This document shows positions 31,854 to 40,455 of a stretch of DNA of 64,000 bases, in pieces. The notes under the pieces are model-generated. The model saw only the letters and a program-made list of their open reading frames with translations, was not told where the DNA came from and did not search any database. The stretch's first letter is position 1, and each line of letters opens with the position of its first letter. The DNA is from Chitinilyticum litopenaei DSM 21440. Its GTDB lineage: Bacteria; Pseudomonadota; Gammaproteobacteria; Burkholderiales; Chitinibacteraceae. Position numbers and translations under genes: made by a program. The stretch is taken from contig NZ_KE386630.1 of the NCBI RefSeq assembly GCF_000428145.1, positions 10,916 through 74,915 on the forward strand, given 5' to 3'.

Positions 31854-32009
31854 TTGGCCGACCGAAAGACCAGAACCGACCTTAAGGCATCTTGCGGGCG
31901 CGGGCTCAGTGGCCACTGCACACCAGCCCACCGACTCAGAGCCGAACGCAGCCGAGAAAAGATCGCGAACAGGTTCTAAGATACAAACGCAGTCCCACCG
32001 GAGAACACC

Positions 32010-32834
32010 ATGAAGCTGGATGATGTGTTCGAGCAGACGCACCGTCTGCCAACCATCCCGAAGATCGTCCAGGAACTGATCGACAGTTTTAATGACGATA
32101 GTGTCGACATCGGGCGCATTGCCCAGAAAATCGCGCTGGACCAGGTGATTACCGCCAAGGTGCTGCGCCTGGCCAATTCGGTACACTTTGGCGCCACCCG
32201 CCGCATCGGCACCGTGCAGGAAGCCGTGGTGGTGCTGGGTTTCAACACCGTCCGCACGCTGGTGATCGCCTCGGGCATCACCGGTGCCTTCATTGCCACA
32301 CCGGGCTTCGACCGCAAGCGCTTCTGGCAGCGCAGCCTGATCGTCGCTTCGGATGCCCGCTGGCTGGCCACCCAGGCCCGCATTCCGCCCGAAATGGCGT
32401 TTACCTGCGGCATTTTGCACAATATCGGCGAAATGCTGATCCATGTGGTATCCCCCGACATCGCCAGCAAACTGGACCGCTGCCTGCAAGAAGGCGGCAA
32501 CCTGCAGGCACTTGCCAGTGACGGCATTGATTTTGACTACACCTCGGCCGGGGTCGAACTGGTTCGGCGCTGGAACTTTCCGGGCGCCATCGTCGATGCC
32601 CTGCGCTTTCAGCACGCACCGACCGAACAGATCCCGCCCGATCCGCTCAGCGCCATCCTGAACCTGGCCATCCGCATGCGCGATTGCGCCAACGAAGCAG
32701 CGGCCCTCGAAGAAGTGCTGGCCGGCATACCCGACGCGCTGCTGACGCTGGCGCGACTGGAGCGCGGCAGCCTGCAGGAAGCCCTGCCGGAATTGCTGTC
32801 GCTGCGCGGCGCCCTTGACGAACTGGTGAATTGA
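32010..32834 (+). CDS. HDOD domain signalling protein
   Basis: A 274-residue single-domain HDOD protein. It begins with LPTIPKIVQELIDSFND, has the IALDQVITAKVLRLANSVHF block typical of HDOD, and contains GILHNIGEMLIH where catalytic HD enzymes would have HD; the missing Asp suggests it is non-catalytic, as usual for HDOD. These proteins take part in second-messenger and stress signalling, often with GGDEF proteins. AGAACACC precedes the ATG. It is a single-gene unit. Confidence 0.9.
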   Translation: MKLDDVFEQTHRLPTIPKIVQELIDSFNDDSVDIGRIAQKIALDQVITAKVLRLANSVHFGATRRIGTVQEAVVVLGFNTVRTLVIASGITGAFIATPGFDRKRFWQRSLIVASDARWLATQARIPPEMAFTCGILHNIGEMLIHVVSPDIASKLDRCLQEGGNLQALASDGIDFDYTSAGVELVRRWNFPGAIVDALRFQHAPTEQIPPDPLSAILNLAIRMRDCANEAAALEEVLAGIPDALLTLARLERGSLQEALPELLSLRGALDELVN

Positions 32835-32874
32835 AGCGGGGCCATTGGCGCCAGCCGCGCTCAAGCGATCGAAT

Positions 32875-33148
32875 CCTAGGTTCTGTTGACGTTTTGTTTG
32901 CGTTCCCGCTGGCGCACTTTTTGCGCCGAATCAAGGCGTTGCGAGCGCCGCATAACCGGTTATGTCAGCGAAGCAACAACGCAGAGTCGGCGCAAAAAGC
33001 GCCCAGCCCTCCGGGTTTGGCTGTTTTTGGCCTGACACGGCGTTGCAAAGCCCTTGCATAGAATGACTATGCGGCGGGCTTCGCGCCTTGTTTCAGGCCA
33101 AAAACAGCACAAACGGGCAGCGCACACAAAACGTCAACAGAACCTAGG
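32875..33148. mobile_element. 274-bp MITE-like element with perfect 23-bp ends
   Basis: CCTAGGTTCTGTTGACGTTT.. (23 bases) at the left end is repeated exactly inverted at 33126-33148. The interior has no open frame but holds palindromes such as CATAGAATGACTATG. The ends include CTAG, so a CTAG target duplication (as in parts of the IS5 family) is possible but cannot be separated from the inverted repeat. A truncated relative is at 46485. Confidence 0.75.
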
Positions 33149-33230
33149 GAAAAACCTGATTACCCGCCCAGTGGCTGCAGACCTAGGATGCGTTACGGGT
33201 GGCCAGTCTGCCCACTGAGAGGAGAAAACA

Positions 33231-33974
33231 ATGAAAGCAGCATGGATCGTTGCAGCGCTTGCCGGAGGCCTCATGCTGGCCTCGGGCGCCCAGGCCGCCA
33301 AGGTCTACCAGGTTGGCACCGACGCCGCCTATGCCCCCTTTGAATCGGTCAACGAGAAAAAGGAAGTGGTCGGCTTTGACATCGAAGTCCTGTCGGCGAT
33401 CGCCGCCAAGGCCGGCATCGAAGTGAAATTCATCAACACCCCGTGGGAAGGCATTTTCGCCACGCTGGCCAATGGTGAGCGCGACATCGTGATCTCGGCC
33501 GTCACCATCACGCCCGAACGCCGGCAAACCATGGATTTCAGCGAGCCCTATTTCGAGGCCAAGCAGCTGATCGCCGTGGGACCGAACAGCAAGATCAGCA
33601 AATTCGCCGATCTGAAAACGCTGAAAGTGGGCGTGCAGACGGGCACTACCGGTGACGAGGTCGTGCAGAAGCTGCAAGGCAAGACCAGCGCCAACATCAA
33701 GCGCTACGAATCCACCCCGCTGGCACTGAAAGAGCTGCTCAATGGCGGCGTCGATGCCGTGGTCGCCGACAATGGCGTCGTGGTGAACTTCATTGCCAAC
33801 AACAAGGGCAGCAAGCTGAAAACCATCGATGACTCCTCGTTTGCCAAGGAGTATTACGGCATTGCCGTCAAGAAGGGCAACAAGGACCTGCTGGCCAAGC
33901 TGAACAAGGGCCTGGCCGCCATCAAGGCTGACGGTACCTACGACAAGATCTACAAGAAGTATTTCGGCAAGTAA
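33231..33974 (+). CDS. Amino-acid ABC transporter substrate-binding protein
   Basis: A 247-residue periplasmic binding protein of the polar/basic amino-acid family (GlnH/ArtJ/HisJ type). A signal peptide ends at SGAQA, followed by VYQVGTDAAYAPFESVNEKK, the DIVISAVTITPERRQTMDFS block and GTTGDEVVQKL. AGGAG lies before the ATG. A strong terminator-like hairpin after the gene would raise its expression over the permease. The exact amino acid cannot be told from sequence alone; glutamine or a basic amino acid is likely. Confidence 0.88.
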   Translation: MKAAWIVAALAGGLMLASGAQAAKVYQVGTDAAYAPFESVNEKKEVVGFDIEVLSAIAAKAGIEVKFINTPWEGIFATLANGERDIVISAVTITPERRQTMDFSEPYFEAKQLIAVGPNSKISKFADLKTLKVGVQTGTTGDEVVQKLQGKTSANIKRYESTPLALKELLNGGVDAVVADNGVVVNFIANNKGSKLKTIDDSSFAKEYYGIAVKKGNKDLLAKLNKGLAAIKADGTYDKIYKKYFGK

Positions 33975-33994
33975 GCCTGCTCCGGGCAGCACGC

Positions 33995-34029
33995 GAAGCG
34001 CAAACGGCACGCCGTTTGCGCTTCTTTTT
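33995..34029 (+). terminator. Strong hairpin between binding protein and permease
   Basis: GAAGCGCAAACGGC and GCCGTTTGCGCTTC form a 14-bp stem with a two-base loop, then TTTTTG. Likely an attenuating terminator within the operon. Confidence 0.85.
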
Positions 34030-34049
34030 GACTCATCTGGCGCAATCGC

Positions 34050-34850
34050 ATGGATTTCAATTCTTTCTGGTCATCCGCACAGGATGCCGTTCCCCTGCTG
34101 CAGAATTTCCAGCTGCAAATCGTCTGGGAATACCGCGACCTGTTTTTCGGCGGCATGAAGATGACGGTCGGCATCACGCTGATCGCCGTCGTGCTTGGCA
34201 CCCTGATCGGCCTCTTTGGCGGCATGGCGCGGCTTGCCGAGGTGAAGCACGGGCCATGGAAATACCCGGTGCTGCTGCTGATCCGCTGGCCGGCCACCGC
34301 CTATGTTACGTTTTTCCGAGGTACGCCACTCTTTGTGCAGATCCTGCTGACCCACTTCGCCGTCATGCCGCTGCTTGTCCACCCCGAGGGCGGACTCTTG
34401 ATCAGTGGCGATTATGCGGGCGAACTGCGTTCGGAATACGGGGCCTTCATGTCGGGCCTGGTGGCGCTGACGCTGAATGCCGGCGCCTACATCACGGAAA
34501 TCTTCCGCGCCGGCATCCAGTCCATCCACAAGGGACAGTTTGAAGCCTCGCGCTCGCTGGGCATGAGCTATGGCCAGACGATGCGCTTTGTCATCATTCC
34601 GCAGGCGTTTCGCCGCATGCTGCCGCCGCTGGGCAACGAGGCCATCATGCTGGTGAAGGACAGCTCGCTGGTGTCGGCCATCGGTCTGGCCGAAATCGCC
34701 TATGCTGCACGCACCGTGGCTGGCGCCTATTCGCGCTACTGGGAACCCTATCTGACCATCTCGCTGATCTATCTGGTGCTGACGCTGGTGCTTGCGGCCG
34801 GGGTCAATCATCTGGAAAAACGCTTCAAGGAAAGCGGCGGGATACACTAA
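34050..34850 (+). CDS. Amino-acid ABC transporter permease
   Basis: A 266-residue permease of the His/Glu/Gln/Arg family. It has about five to six helices (MKMTVGITLIAVVLGTLIGL at residues 33-52, then WPATAYVTFFRGTPLFVQIL and more), and the EAA loop QFEASRSLGMSYGQTMRFVI. A single permease gene suggests a homodimer. It forms the transporter with the preceding binding protein; no ATPase gene follows, so the ATPase must be encoded elsewhere. No strong ribosome binding site is visible before the ATG. Confidence 0.9.
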   Translation: MDFNSFWSSAQDAVPLLQNFQLQIVWEYRDLFFGGMKMTVGITLIAVVLGTLIGLFGGMARLAEVKHGPWKYPVLLLIRWPATAYVTFFRGTPLFVQILLTHFAVMPLLVHPEGGLLISGDYAGELRSEYGAFMSGLVALTLNAGAYITEIFRAGIQSIHKGQFEASRSLGMSYGQTMRFVIIPQAFRRMLPPLGNEAIMLVKDSSLVSAIGLAEIAYAARTVAGAYSRYWEPYLTISLIYLVLTLVLAAGVNHLEKRFKESGGIH

Positions 34851-34858
34851 CCCCCCCA

Positions 34859-34908
34859 CCCTATTGCCCTGCAGCCATTTATCATGATTGGTTGCAGGGC
34901 AATACCCC
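34859..34908. repeat. Dispersed stem-loop repeat (best-paired copy)
   Basis: ATTGCCCTGCAGCC pairs with GGTTGCAGGGCAAT (one mismatch) around ATTTATCATGATT, and ATACCCC closes the element. It may serve as the operon's terminator. Confidence 0.75.
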
Positions 34909-34984
34909 GGCCTTAGCAAGCAACAACAACCCCAAAGATCCGGACTTGCCCGGCCCCCGCCAGTCTCGTCCCTGCCCGGCAGGC

Positions 34985-35494
34985 TTACAGCACGAAGGCC
35001 CACCAGTCGGCGGCAAACCACAAGAGCACCAGATCCTTGCTGGCGCCGCTGTCCTGCTCCAGCCGCACGCGCAGCACGGCGGGAACGTGCCTGGCCCTGT
35101 CGCTGACCCGGCTGCTGATGTCCACCACCCAGGCCCGCCCTTGCGGCAGCTCGAAACGCCGCGGTTCCGGGCTGGGCTGATAGCCGGCCAGAAAGGCCAG
35201 CGGGTATTGCGAGCGATAGGCTTCCTGCAGCGCGATGTGGCAGTAGCTCATCAGCTTTTGCTCGTAATGCCCCTTGTAATCGCAGAGCTGGGCATGCAAA
35301 GCCCGGCCGCGCAGGGGATGCTGCCCTTCCGGCAGCGCATGGTATTGCCACATGCCGGCCAGCTGGCGCTCGCTGGCGACCGGGCTGCGGCGCTTGGCCT
35401 CGCGCAGAAAGGCCTGCTCGTCCTCGCTGGCGGGCGCCGGGCCGGCCAGCGCCAGCAGCGCCAGACCCAACCCTGCCCATTGCTGTTTGTTCAC
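34985..35494 (-). CDS. Hypothetical exported protein, 169 aa
   Basis: A protein of 169 residues starting at GTG with GGAG 8 bases upstream on its strand. The first 22 residues look like a signal peptide (QQWAGLGLALLALAGPAPAS). The rest has four cysteine-poor mixed segments such as LCDYKGHYEQKLMSYCHIALQ and RAWVVDISSRVSD. I do not recognise a family. It is convergent with the permease and divergent from the DMT exporter gene. Confidence 0.6.
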   Translation of the reverse strand: MNKQQWAGLGLALLALAGPAPASEDEQAFLREAKRRSPVASERQLAGMWQYHALPEGQHPLRGRALHAQLCDYKGHYEQKLMSYCHIALQEAYRSQYPLAFLAGYQPSPEPRRFELPQGRAWVVDISSRVSDRARHVPAVLRVRLEQDSGASKDLVLLWFAADWWAFVL

Positions 35495-35609
35495 TGCGCA
35501 TGCTCCGCGTGGCCGGCATGCCGACCGGGTTGACTGCTTACTTACGGAAACAAGTGTAACACGCGAGCGCACGCCACCCGGGCGTACACTGGCGCTTCAG
35601 GAGAATCGC

Positions 35610-36512
35610 ATGTCCCCCGCCCTAGCCGGCCACCTGCTGGCCCTGTTTGCCGTGTCCGTCTGGGGCACGACCTTTGTCTCGACCAAGCTGCTGCTGACTC
35701 AGCTGGGCCCGGTTGAAATCCTCTTCGACCGCTTTCTGCTGGCCTGGCTGGTGCTCTGGCTGATCCACCCGGTCTGGCGCCGCCCGGAAGGCTGGCGGCG
35801 CGAGCTGCACTATCTGGCGCTGGGCGCCTTCGGTGTCACCCTGTATTTCCTGACCGAAAACTATGCGCTGACGATGACGCAGGCCAGCAATGTCGGCCTG
35901 CTGGTGTCCTCCGCACCACTGCTCACCGCCCTGTTTGCCCACTTCTTCACCCGGGATGAGCGCCTGTCGCGCACGCTGCTTGCCGGCAGCCTGATTGCCT
36001 TTGCCGGCGTGGGCCTGGTGATGTTCAATGGCAGCGTGGTCTTGCGGCTCAACCCGCTGGGCGATCTGCTGGCGCTCTGCGCCGGTGCGATGTGGGCCGT
36101 GTATTCCATCCTGCTGCGCCGCATGAACCAGCCGCACGGCCTGCTCTACCTGACGCGCAAGGTGTTTTTCTACGGCCTGCTGACCATGCTGCCGGCGCTG
36201 TGGCTGAGCGGCTACCGGCTCGCCGGGCCGGTGCTGGCCAGCACGGCGGTCTGGCCGCAACTGCTGTTTCTCGGCCTGATTGCCTCGGCCCTGTGCTACG
36301 TGGTCTGGAATGCCGCCGTGCAGCGCATCGGCGCGGTAAAGGCCAGCAATTACATCTACCTGATTCCGGCGATCACCATGCTGACCGCCGTGCTGGTGCT
36401 GGGCGAGCGCATCACGCCGCTGAGCATGGCTGGCGCCGCGCTGATTGTGCTGGGTGTGTATGTTGCCGAACACGGCTTGCCGAAATGGCTGCGGCTGCGC
36501 GCAGCTGAATAG
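35610..36512 (+). CDS. DMT-family exporter (EamA)
   Basis: A 300-residue membrane protein with ten predicted helices in two EamA repeats: GHLLALFAVSVWGTTFVSTK opens the first, LGDLLALCAGAMWAVYSILL the second. The second half ends with RIGAVKASNYIYLIPAITML and LGERITPLSMAGAALIVLG, the usual DMT signature. It exports metabolites or drugs; the substrate is unknown. AGGAG lies 7 bases before the ATG; the upstream in-frame extension overlaps the divergent gene and is rejected. Confidence 0.9.
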   Translation: MSPALAGHLLALFAVSVWGTTFVSTKLLLTQLGPVEILFDRFLLAWLVLWLIHPVWRRPEGWRRELHYLALGAFGVTLYFLTENYALTMTQASNVGLLVSSAPLLTALFAHFFTRDERLSRTLLAGSLIAFAGVGLVMFNGSVVLRLNPLGDLLALCAGAMWAVYSILLRRMNQPHGLLYLTRKVFFYGLLTMLPALWLSGYRLAGPVLASTAVWPQLLFLGLIASALCYVVWNAAVQRIGAVKASNYIYLIPAITMLTAVLVLGERITPLSMAGAALIVLGVYVAEHGLPKWLRLRAAE

Positions 36513-36516
36513 CATG

Positions 36517-36552
36517 TATCTAGATGCAGCCCTTTACCAGCAATGCTCTCAG
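36517..36552. repeat. Dispersed stem-loop repeat (partial)
   Basis: GATGCAGCCCTTTACC matches the left arm of the copy at 23655, followed by a degenerate right side and TATACCC. Confidence 0.45.
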
Positions 36553-36699
36553 GGATATACCCATGGAAAACCTCATGACGGACACACAGAGATGCAAAGC
36601 AAATCACTCGCATCTGGGGGCTTTTCTCAGCGCCTCAGCGCCTCTGCGTTGAAGCCATTGATCCTTGCGTCGCCAGACCGACGCGAGTGAGGCGACACC

Positions 36700-36732
36700 A
36701 GCCAGCAGCCAGCAGCCAGCAGCCAGCAGCCA
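36700..36732. repeat. Heptamer tandem repeat
   Basis: AGCCAGC is repeated four times plus a partial unit. It lies in a non-coding stretch just before a MITE-like element. Confidence 0.85.
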
Positions 36733-36733
36733 T

Positions 36734-36921
36734 CTGATTGGAAGTCCTTCGCAGCAAACCACAAGAACCATTTGAACAAAACCCATTTGAACCACAGAGA
36801 CACAGAGGTCACAGAGAAAGCAAAACCCTGAGAAATGCCGATGACGTGCTCCCGATTTTCTCTGTGTTCTCTGTGTCTCTGTGGTTGATTTGGGGTTTGC
36901 CGAGAAGTCTTACCAATAAGG
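36734..36921. mobile_element. MITE-like element 1 (CACAGAG core)
   Basis: Outer ends CTGATTGGAAGTCCTTCGCA and, inverted, CCTTATTGGTAAGACTTCTC (from the right side) bracket a core in which AACCACAGAGACACAGAG faces CTCTGTGTCTCTGTGGTT. No coding capacity. The core is a type of repeat known from many environmental proteobacteria. Confidence 0.75.
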
Positions 36922-37003
36922 TGCGGCCATGAGGTGGCTGGCATGGCGTGCAGGCTTGATCCAGATCGAAGCGAGCCACCGGCGCGCTGGCGATACTGCC
37001 CGC

Positions 37004-37288
37004 ATGCGTCCCGCCACTCCCTTTGACTGCCGTGCCGGCCAGTTGCCGCTGGCCTGCCACGCCCTGAAAAGCTGCGCGCCCTGTGACTGCAGCGATGCCG
37101 AAATCGCCATGCGCCATTACGCCAGCCCGCGGCATGCGCTGCCGCCGATGAGCGAGGCGCAGCGCCAGTGGTGCATCGTGGAAATCCGTCGTCAGCCGGC
37201 CAGCGCTCAGCCCGACCCGACTGCCCTGCCCGACGACGCACTGGCAAGGCAGGTGCTGAAAGCCTGGAGCAGGGCGGTGCGCTTTTAG
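37004..37288 (+). CDS. Cysteine-containing hypothetical protein
   Basis: A 94-residue protein (MRPATPFDCRAGQLPLACHA..SCAPCDCSDAEIAMRHYA..EAQRQWCIVEIRRQ). Six cysteines, including a CAPCDC cluster, suggest metal binding. An ATG at 36929 in the same frame would add 25 residues that overlap the region near the MITE end, so the later ATG is preferred. I do not recognise the family. It converges on pdxJ. Confidence 0.55.
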   Translation: MRPATPFDCRAGQLPLACHALKSCAPCDCSDAEIAMRHYASPRHALPPMSEAQRQWCIVEIRRQPASAQPDPTALPDDALARQVLKAWSRAVRF

Positions 37289-37325
37289 CTTCCCTGCTGC
37301 CGCGCCTGATGAGGTCCTTTTGCGC

Positions 37326-38045
37326 TCAGTCCAGCAATGCGCGATAGCGGCGCACCGTTTCTTCCAGCCCCAGATACAGCGCATCGGCAATCAGCGCGTG
37401 GCCGATCGACACTTCCTTGAGCCCCGGCACCTGCTGGGCGAAATAGCCGAGGTTTTCCAGGCTCAGGTCGTGGCCAGCGTTGAGTGCCAGCCCCACTTCC
37501 TGCGCGGCGCGCGCGGCAGCGACGAAGGGCGCGATGGCCGCGGCGCGGTCTTCCGCGTAATGCGCGGCATAGGGCTCAGTGTATAGCTCGATACGATCGG
37601 TACCTGTTTGGCTGGCGGCGTATACCTGCTGCACTTCGGCATTCAGGAAGATCGAGGTGCGAATGCCGGCCGCCTTGAAGCGCGCAATCACCAGCTGCAG
37701 ATAGGCATGATGCGTCACGCAATCCCAGCCGGTATTGCTGGTCAGCGCCTCCGGCGGATCGGGCACCAGCGTCACCTGCTCCGGCCGCACCTCCAGCACC
37801 AGTGCGATGAACTCCTCGTTCGGATAGCCCTCGATATTGAACTCGGTATTCACCACCGGGCGCAGTTCGCGCACGTCGGCGTACTTGATGTGGCGCTCGT
37901 CGGGGCGCGGGTGCACGGTGATGCCCTGCGCGCCGAATTGCTGGATGCGGATCGCCGCCTCGACCACGTTCGGATTGTCCCCGCCGCGCGCATTGCGCAG
38001 CGTGGCGATCTTGTTGATGTTTACTGAGAGCTTGCAGCCGCTCAT
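37326..38045 (-). CDS. pdxJ: Pyridoxine 5'-phosphate synthase PdxJ
   Basis: A 239-residue TIM-barrel enzyme that condenses 3-amino-2-oxopropyl phosphate with deoxyxylulose 5-phosphate to form pyridoxine 5'-phosphate. It begins LSVNINKIATLRNARGGDNP and contains GITVHPRPDERHI, FNIEGYPN, LVPDPPEALTSNTGWD and LNAGHDLSLENLGYF, all family hallmarks. The start overlaps the hisC stop by 4 bases, so it is coupled to a PLP-dependent enzyme rather than to recO/acpS as in many bacteria. Confidence 0.96.
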   Translation of the reverse strand: MSGCKLSVNINKIATLRNARGGDNPNVVEAAIRIQQFGAQGITVHPRPDERHIKYADVRELRPVVNTEFNIEGYPNEEFIALVLEVRPEQVTLVPDPPEALTSNTGWDCVTHHAYLQLVIARFKAAGIRTSIFLNAEVQQVYAASQTGTDRIELYTEPYAAHYAEDRAAAIAPFVAAARAAQEVGLALNAGHDLSLENLGYFAQQVPGLKEVSIGHALIADALYLGLEETVRRYRALLD

Positions 38046-39103
38046 GCCAGGATCTCCTTCAGCGCCGTCACCAGTGCCGCGCATTCCTCGGGCGTGCCGA
38101 TGGTGATGCGCAGGAATTGCGCGATGCGCTCGGGGCGCTTGAAATGGCGCACGATGATGCTGCGCTCGCGCAGAAGAGCGGCCAGCTCGGCAGCATCGCG
38201 CTGCGGGTGACGGGTAAACACGAAATTGGCCTGTGAGGGCAGCGTCTCGAAGCCCAGTTGCGCCAGCTCATTGGTAAACCACTCGCGAGTAGTGATCACC
38301 TTGTTGCGAGTCTCGTCGAACCAGGCCACATCCTCGAACGCCGCCACCGCGCCCGCTTGCGCGACGCGGTCGAGCGGATAGGAATTGAAGCTGTCCTTCA
38401 CGCGCACCAGCGCCTCGATGAGGTGCGGCTGGCCGATGGCCAGGCCGACGCGCAGCCCCGCCAGCGAGCGCGACTTGGACAGCGTCTGCACCACCAGCAG
38501 ATTGGGGTAATTCGCGACCAGAGTGACGGCCGTCGCGCCACCGAAGTCGATATAGGCCTCGTCGACCACCACCACGCAATCGGCGTGACGCTTGAGGAAT
38601 TCCTCGATCGTGGCCAGCGGCAGGCCGACGCCGGTCGGCGCATTCGGATTCGGGAAGATGATGCCGCCGCAGGGCCGGTCATAATCGGCCACATCAATTT
38701 CGAAGCGTGCATTCAGCGGCACGGTCTGGTAATTGATTTCGTACAAGCCGCAATACACCGGGTAAAAGCTGTAGGTGATATCGGGAAACAGCAGCGGGGC
38801 ATCGTGTTTCAGCAGCGCCGGGAACAGCAGGGCCAGCACTTCATCCGAGCCATTGCCCACGAACACATGATCCACCGGCACCCCGTAATGCTGCGCAATG
38901 GTCTGCAGCAGCGGCGTGCTGGCGGCATCCGGATACAATTTGAGTGTGTCCGCGATCTGCGCCTGCATGGCGGCCAGCGCTTTCGGCGACGGGCCGTAGG
39001 GGTTTTCGTTGGTGTTCAGCTTGATCAGATTGGTCAGCTTGGGCTGTTCGCCAGGCACATACGGGGTCAGCGTGTGTACGATCTTGCTCCAGAACTGGCT
39101 CAT
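38042..39103 (-). CDS. hisC: Histidinol-phosphate aminotransferase HisC
   Basis: A 353-residue PLP enzyme, fold type I. It has the KLNTNENPYGPSP substrate loop, GNGSDEVLALLFPAL, FPNPNAPTGV, VVDEAYIDFGG and the Schiff-base lysine in QTLSKSRSLAGLRVG, with the final FLRITIGTPEE. It converts imidazole-acetol phosphate to histidinol phosphate. Stand-alone from the other his genes here. Divergent from the kinase-like gene; the 77-base gap holds both start signals. Confidence 0.94.
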   Translation of the reverse strand: MSQFWSKIVHTLTPYVPGEQPKLTNLIKLNTNENPYGPSPKALAAMQAQIADTLKLYPDAASTPLLQTIAQHYGVPVDHVFVGNGSDEVLALLFPALLKHDAPLLFPDITYSFYPVYCGLYEINYQTVPLNARFEIDVADYDRPCGGIIFPNPNAPTGVGLPLATIEEFLKRHADCVVVVDEAYIDFGGATAVTLVANYPNLLVVQTLSKSRSLAGLRVGLAIGQPHLIEALVRVKDSFNSYPLDRVAQAGAVAAFEDVAWFDETRNKVITTREWFTNELAQLGFETLPSQANFVFTRHPQRDAAELAALLRERSIIVRHFKRPERIAQFLRITIGTPEECAALVTALKEILA

Positions 39104-39180
39104 GGGCGGCTCTCGCGGCTTGGGGTTAGAATCGCGCCTATCTTACCAAGAAAGCCCTGTTCACCGGGCAACACCAGGTG

Positions 39181-39840
39181 ATGAACCCCGCCACCCTGCC
39201 TGACTATATCGAATGCATTGAAACCGGCCTGCTGCCCGCCTGGCAGCTCCTGAGCGTGCACGAGCACGAACCGGTGCAGGTGCTCGCCCTGCCCGCGCCC
39301 TGGCAGCTGCTGGGCTGCGGCAACTATGCCGCGGTGGTGGTCCACCCGGACTATCCGGACTGGGTGGTGAAGCGCTATGCACCGGGCCGGCCGGGCCATG
39401 CGCAGGAAGCCGATGTCTACCGCCGGCTGGGCGAACATCCGGCGTTTTCCAGCTGCCTGCATGCCGGCGCCGATTACCTTGTCCTGCGCCGCATCCGTGG
39501 CAAGACACTCTGGCAATGCTGTCTGACGGGCGAGAGCATCACGGCCCGGACCATCGCCGACATCGATGCGGCCATGGTCTGGGCGACAGCCCGCGGGCTA
39601 ACGCCGCACGACGTGCATGCCAAAAACGTGATGCAGCACGAGGGCCGCGGCTACATCGTCGACATTTCGGATTTCTACAAGACCCAGCCCTGCGCGCGCT
39701 GGCAGGATTTCAAGCGGATTTACGACTGGCTCTACGTGCCCCTGCTGCGTGACGACCCGGTGCCGCTGCCAGTTTGGCTGATGGATGGCTTGCGGCGCTG
39801 CTACCGGCGCTGGCGCCGCCATAAACGTCACACCGTATAG
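39181..39840 (+). CDS. Protein-kinase-like (RIO/APH-type) protein
   Basis: A 219-residue protein with a compact kinase-like fold: a glycine loop and lysine in GCGNYAAVVVHPDYPDWVVK, the catalytic-loop-like PHDVHAKNVMQH, and DISDF in the place of DFG. The C-terminus is basic (RRCYRRWRRHKRH). It is shorter than usual kinases and lacks a long C-lobe. Substrate unknown. GTG at 39178 directly precedes the chosen ATG. The stop falls in a stem-loop repeat. Confidence 0.7.
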   Translation: MNPATLPDYIECIETGLLPAWQLLSVHEHEPVQVLALPAPWQLLGCGNYAAVVVHPDYPDWVVKRYAPGRPGHAQEADVYRRLGEHPAFSSCLHAGADYLVLRRIRGKTLWQCCLTGESITARTIADIDAAMVWATARGLTPHDVHAKNVMQHEGRGYIVDISDFYKTQPCARWQDFKRIYDWLYVPLLRDDPVPLPVWLMDGLRRCYRRWRRHKRHTV

Positions 39841-39882
39841 CCCTGCAAGCCATTATTAAAATAGGCTTCATCCATATACCCC
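39835..39882. repeat. Dispersed stem-loop repeat
   Basis: GTATAGCCCTGCAAGCC, loop ATTATTAAAAT, then AGGCTTC.. and TATACCCC. It overlaps the last codon of the kinase-like gene. Confidence 0.6.
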
Positions 39883-40455
39883 TCTTGACGTTGCATAGCA
39901 ATCGCACCGTTGCTCCTACTCCAGCCAGGCCCCCGGCATGCCCGGCTGCGGATCGCCGCAGGCGCGATGAACGGCACTGTAACCGCAGTGCAGCAGTTTC
40001 TTACATTTCCATACGCCATGTTGCCGGGCCCGCTGGATGACTGCAGCCCGGCAGGCCAGCCCGGCCCAGCCGAATGTTGCATCCAGACGACAAATCCTGG
40101 CGTTGCGAGACGCCCCGGACTGCGGGCAAGGCCAGCAAATCCGCTGGCTGCCGGGCATCCCAAGTGCATACTGCCGAAACACCCTAGCGGATAGACCCTA
40201 CTAGCCACTTCGACAAGGCAGCAGGAATAATTCTTCCAAAATCATTGGCTTGACTGGTATCAACCGGCAGGAAGCAGCAGTGCTCTTGCAGGCAGTCAGG
40301 CCAGCCGGTCTTGCCGCAGGCGGCCGGAAAGCACTTAATCAATCAGCATTACCAAATATTTGAATTTGCTTTTTGACGCATCGCAACAACCGGAACGGGC
40401 GCACCGTCACAAGCGGCCAGCGCCCCGAAAAGCTTACAAATTACTGATAAAACCC
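39883..40455 (+). other. Upstream region of the pilin operon
   Basis: About 570 bases with no convincing gene. It lies between the kinase-like gene and pilY1 and should contain the pilin-operon promoter. I could not identify a clear sigma-54 or sigma-70 signal. A short AT-rich stretch occurs at 40210-40260. Confidence 0.4.

Noticed and set aside
37573..37628. Possible stem-loop repeat within pdxJ
   Set aside because: Only the GTATACC end resembles the family, and the encoded protein matches normal PdxJ sequence there.
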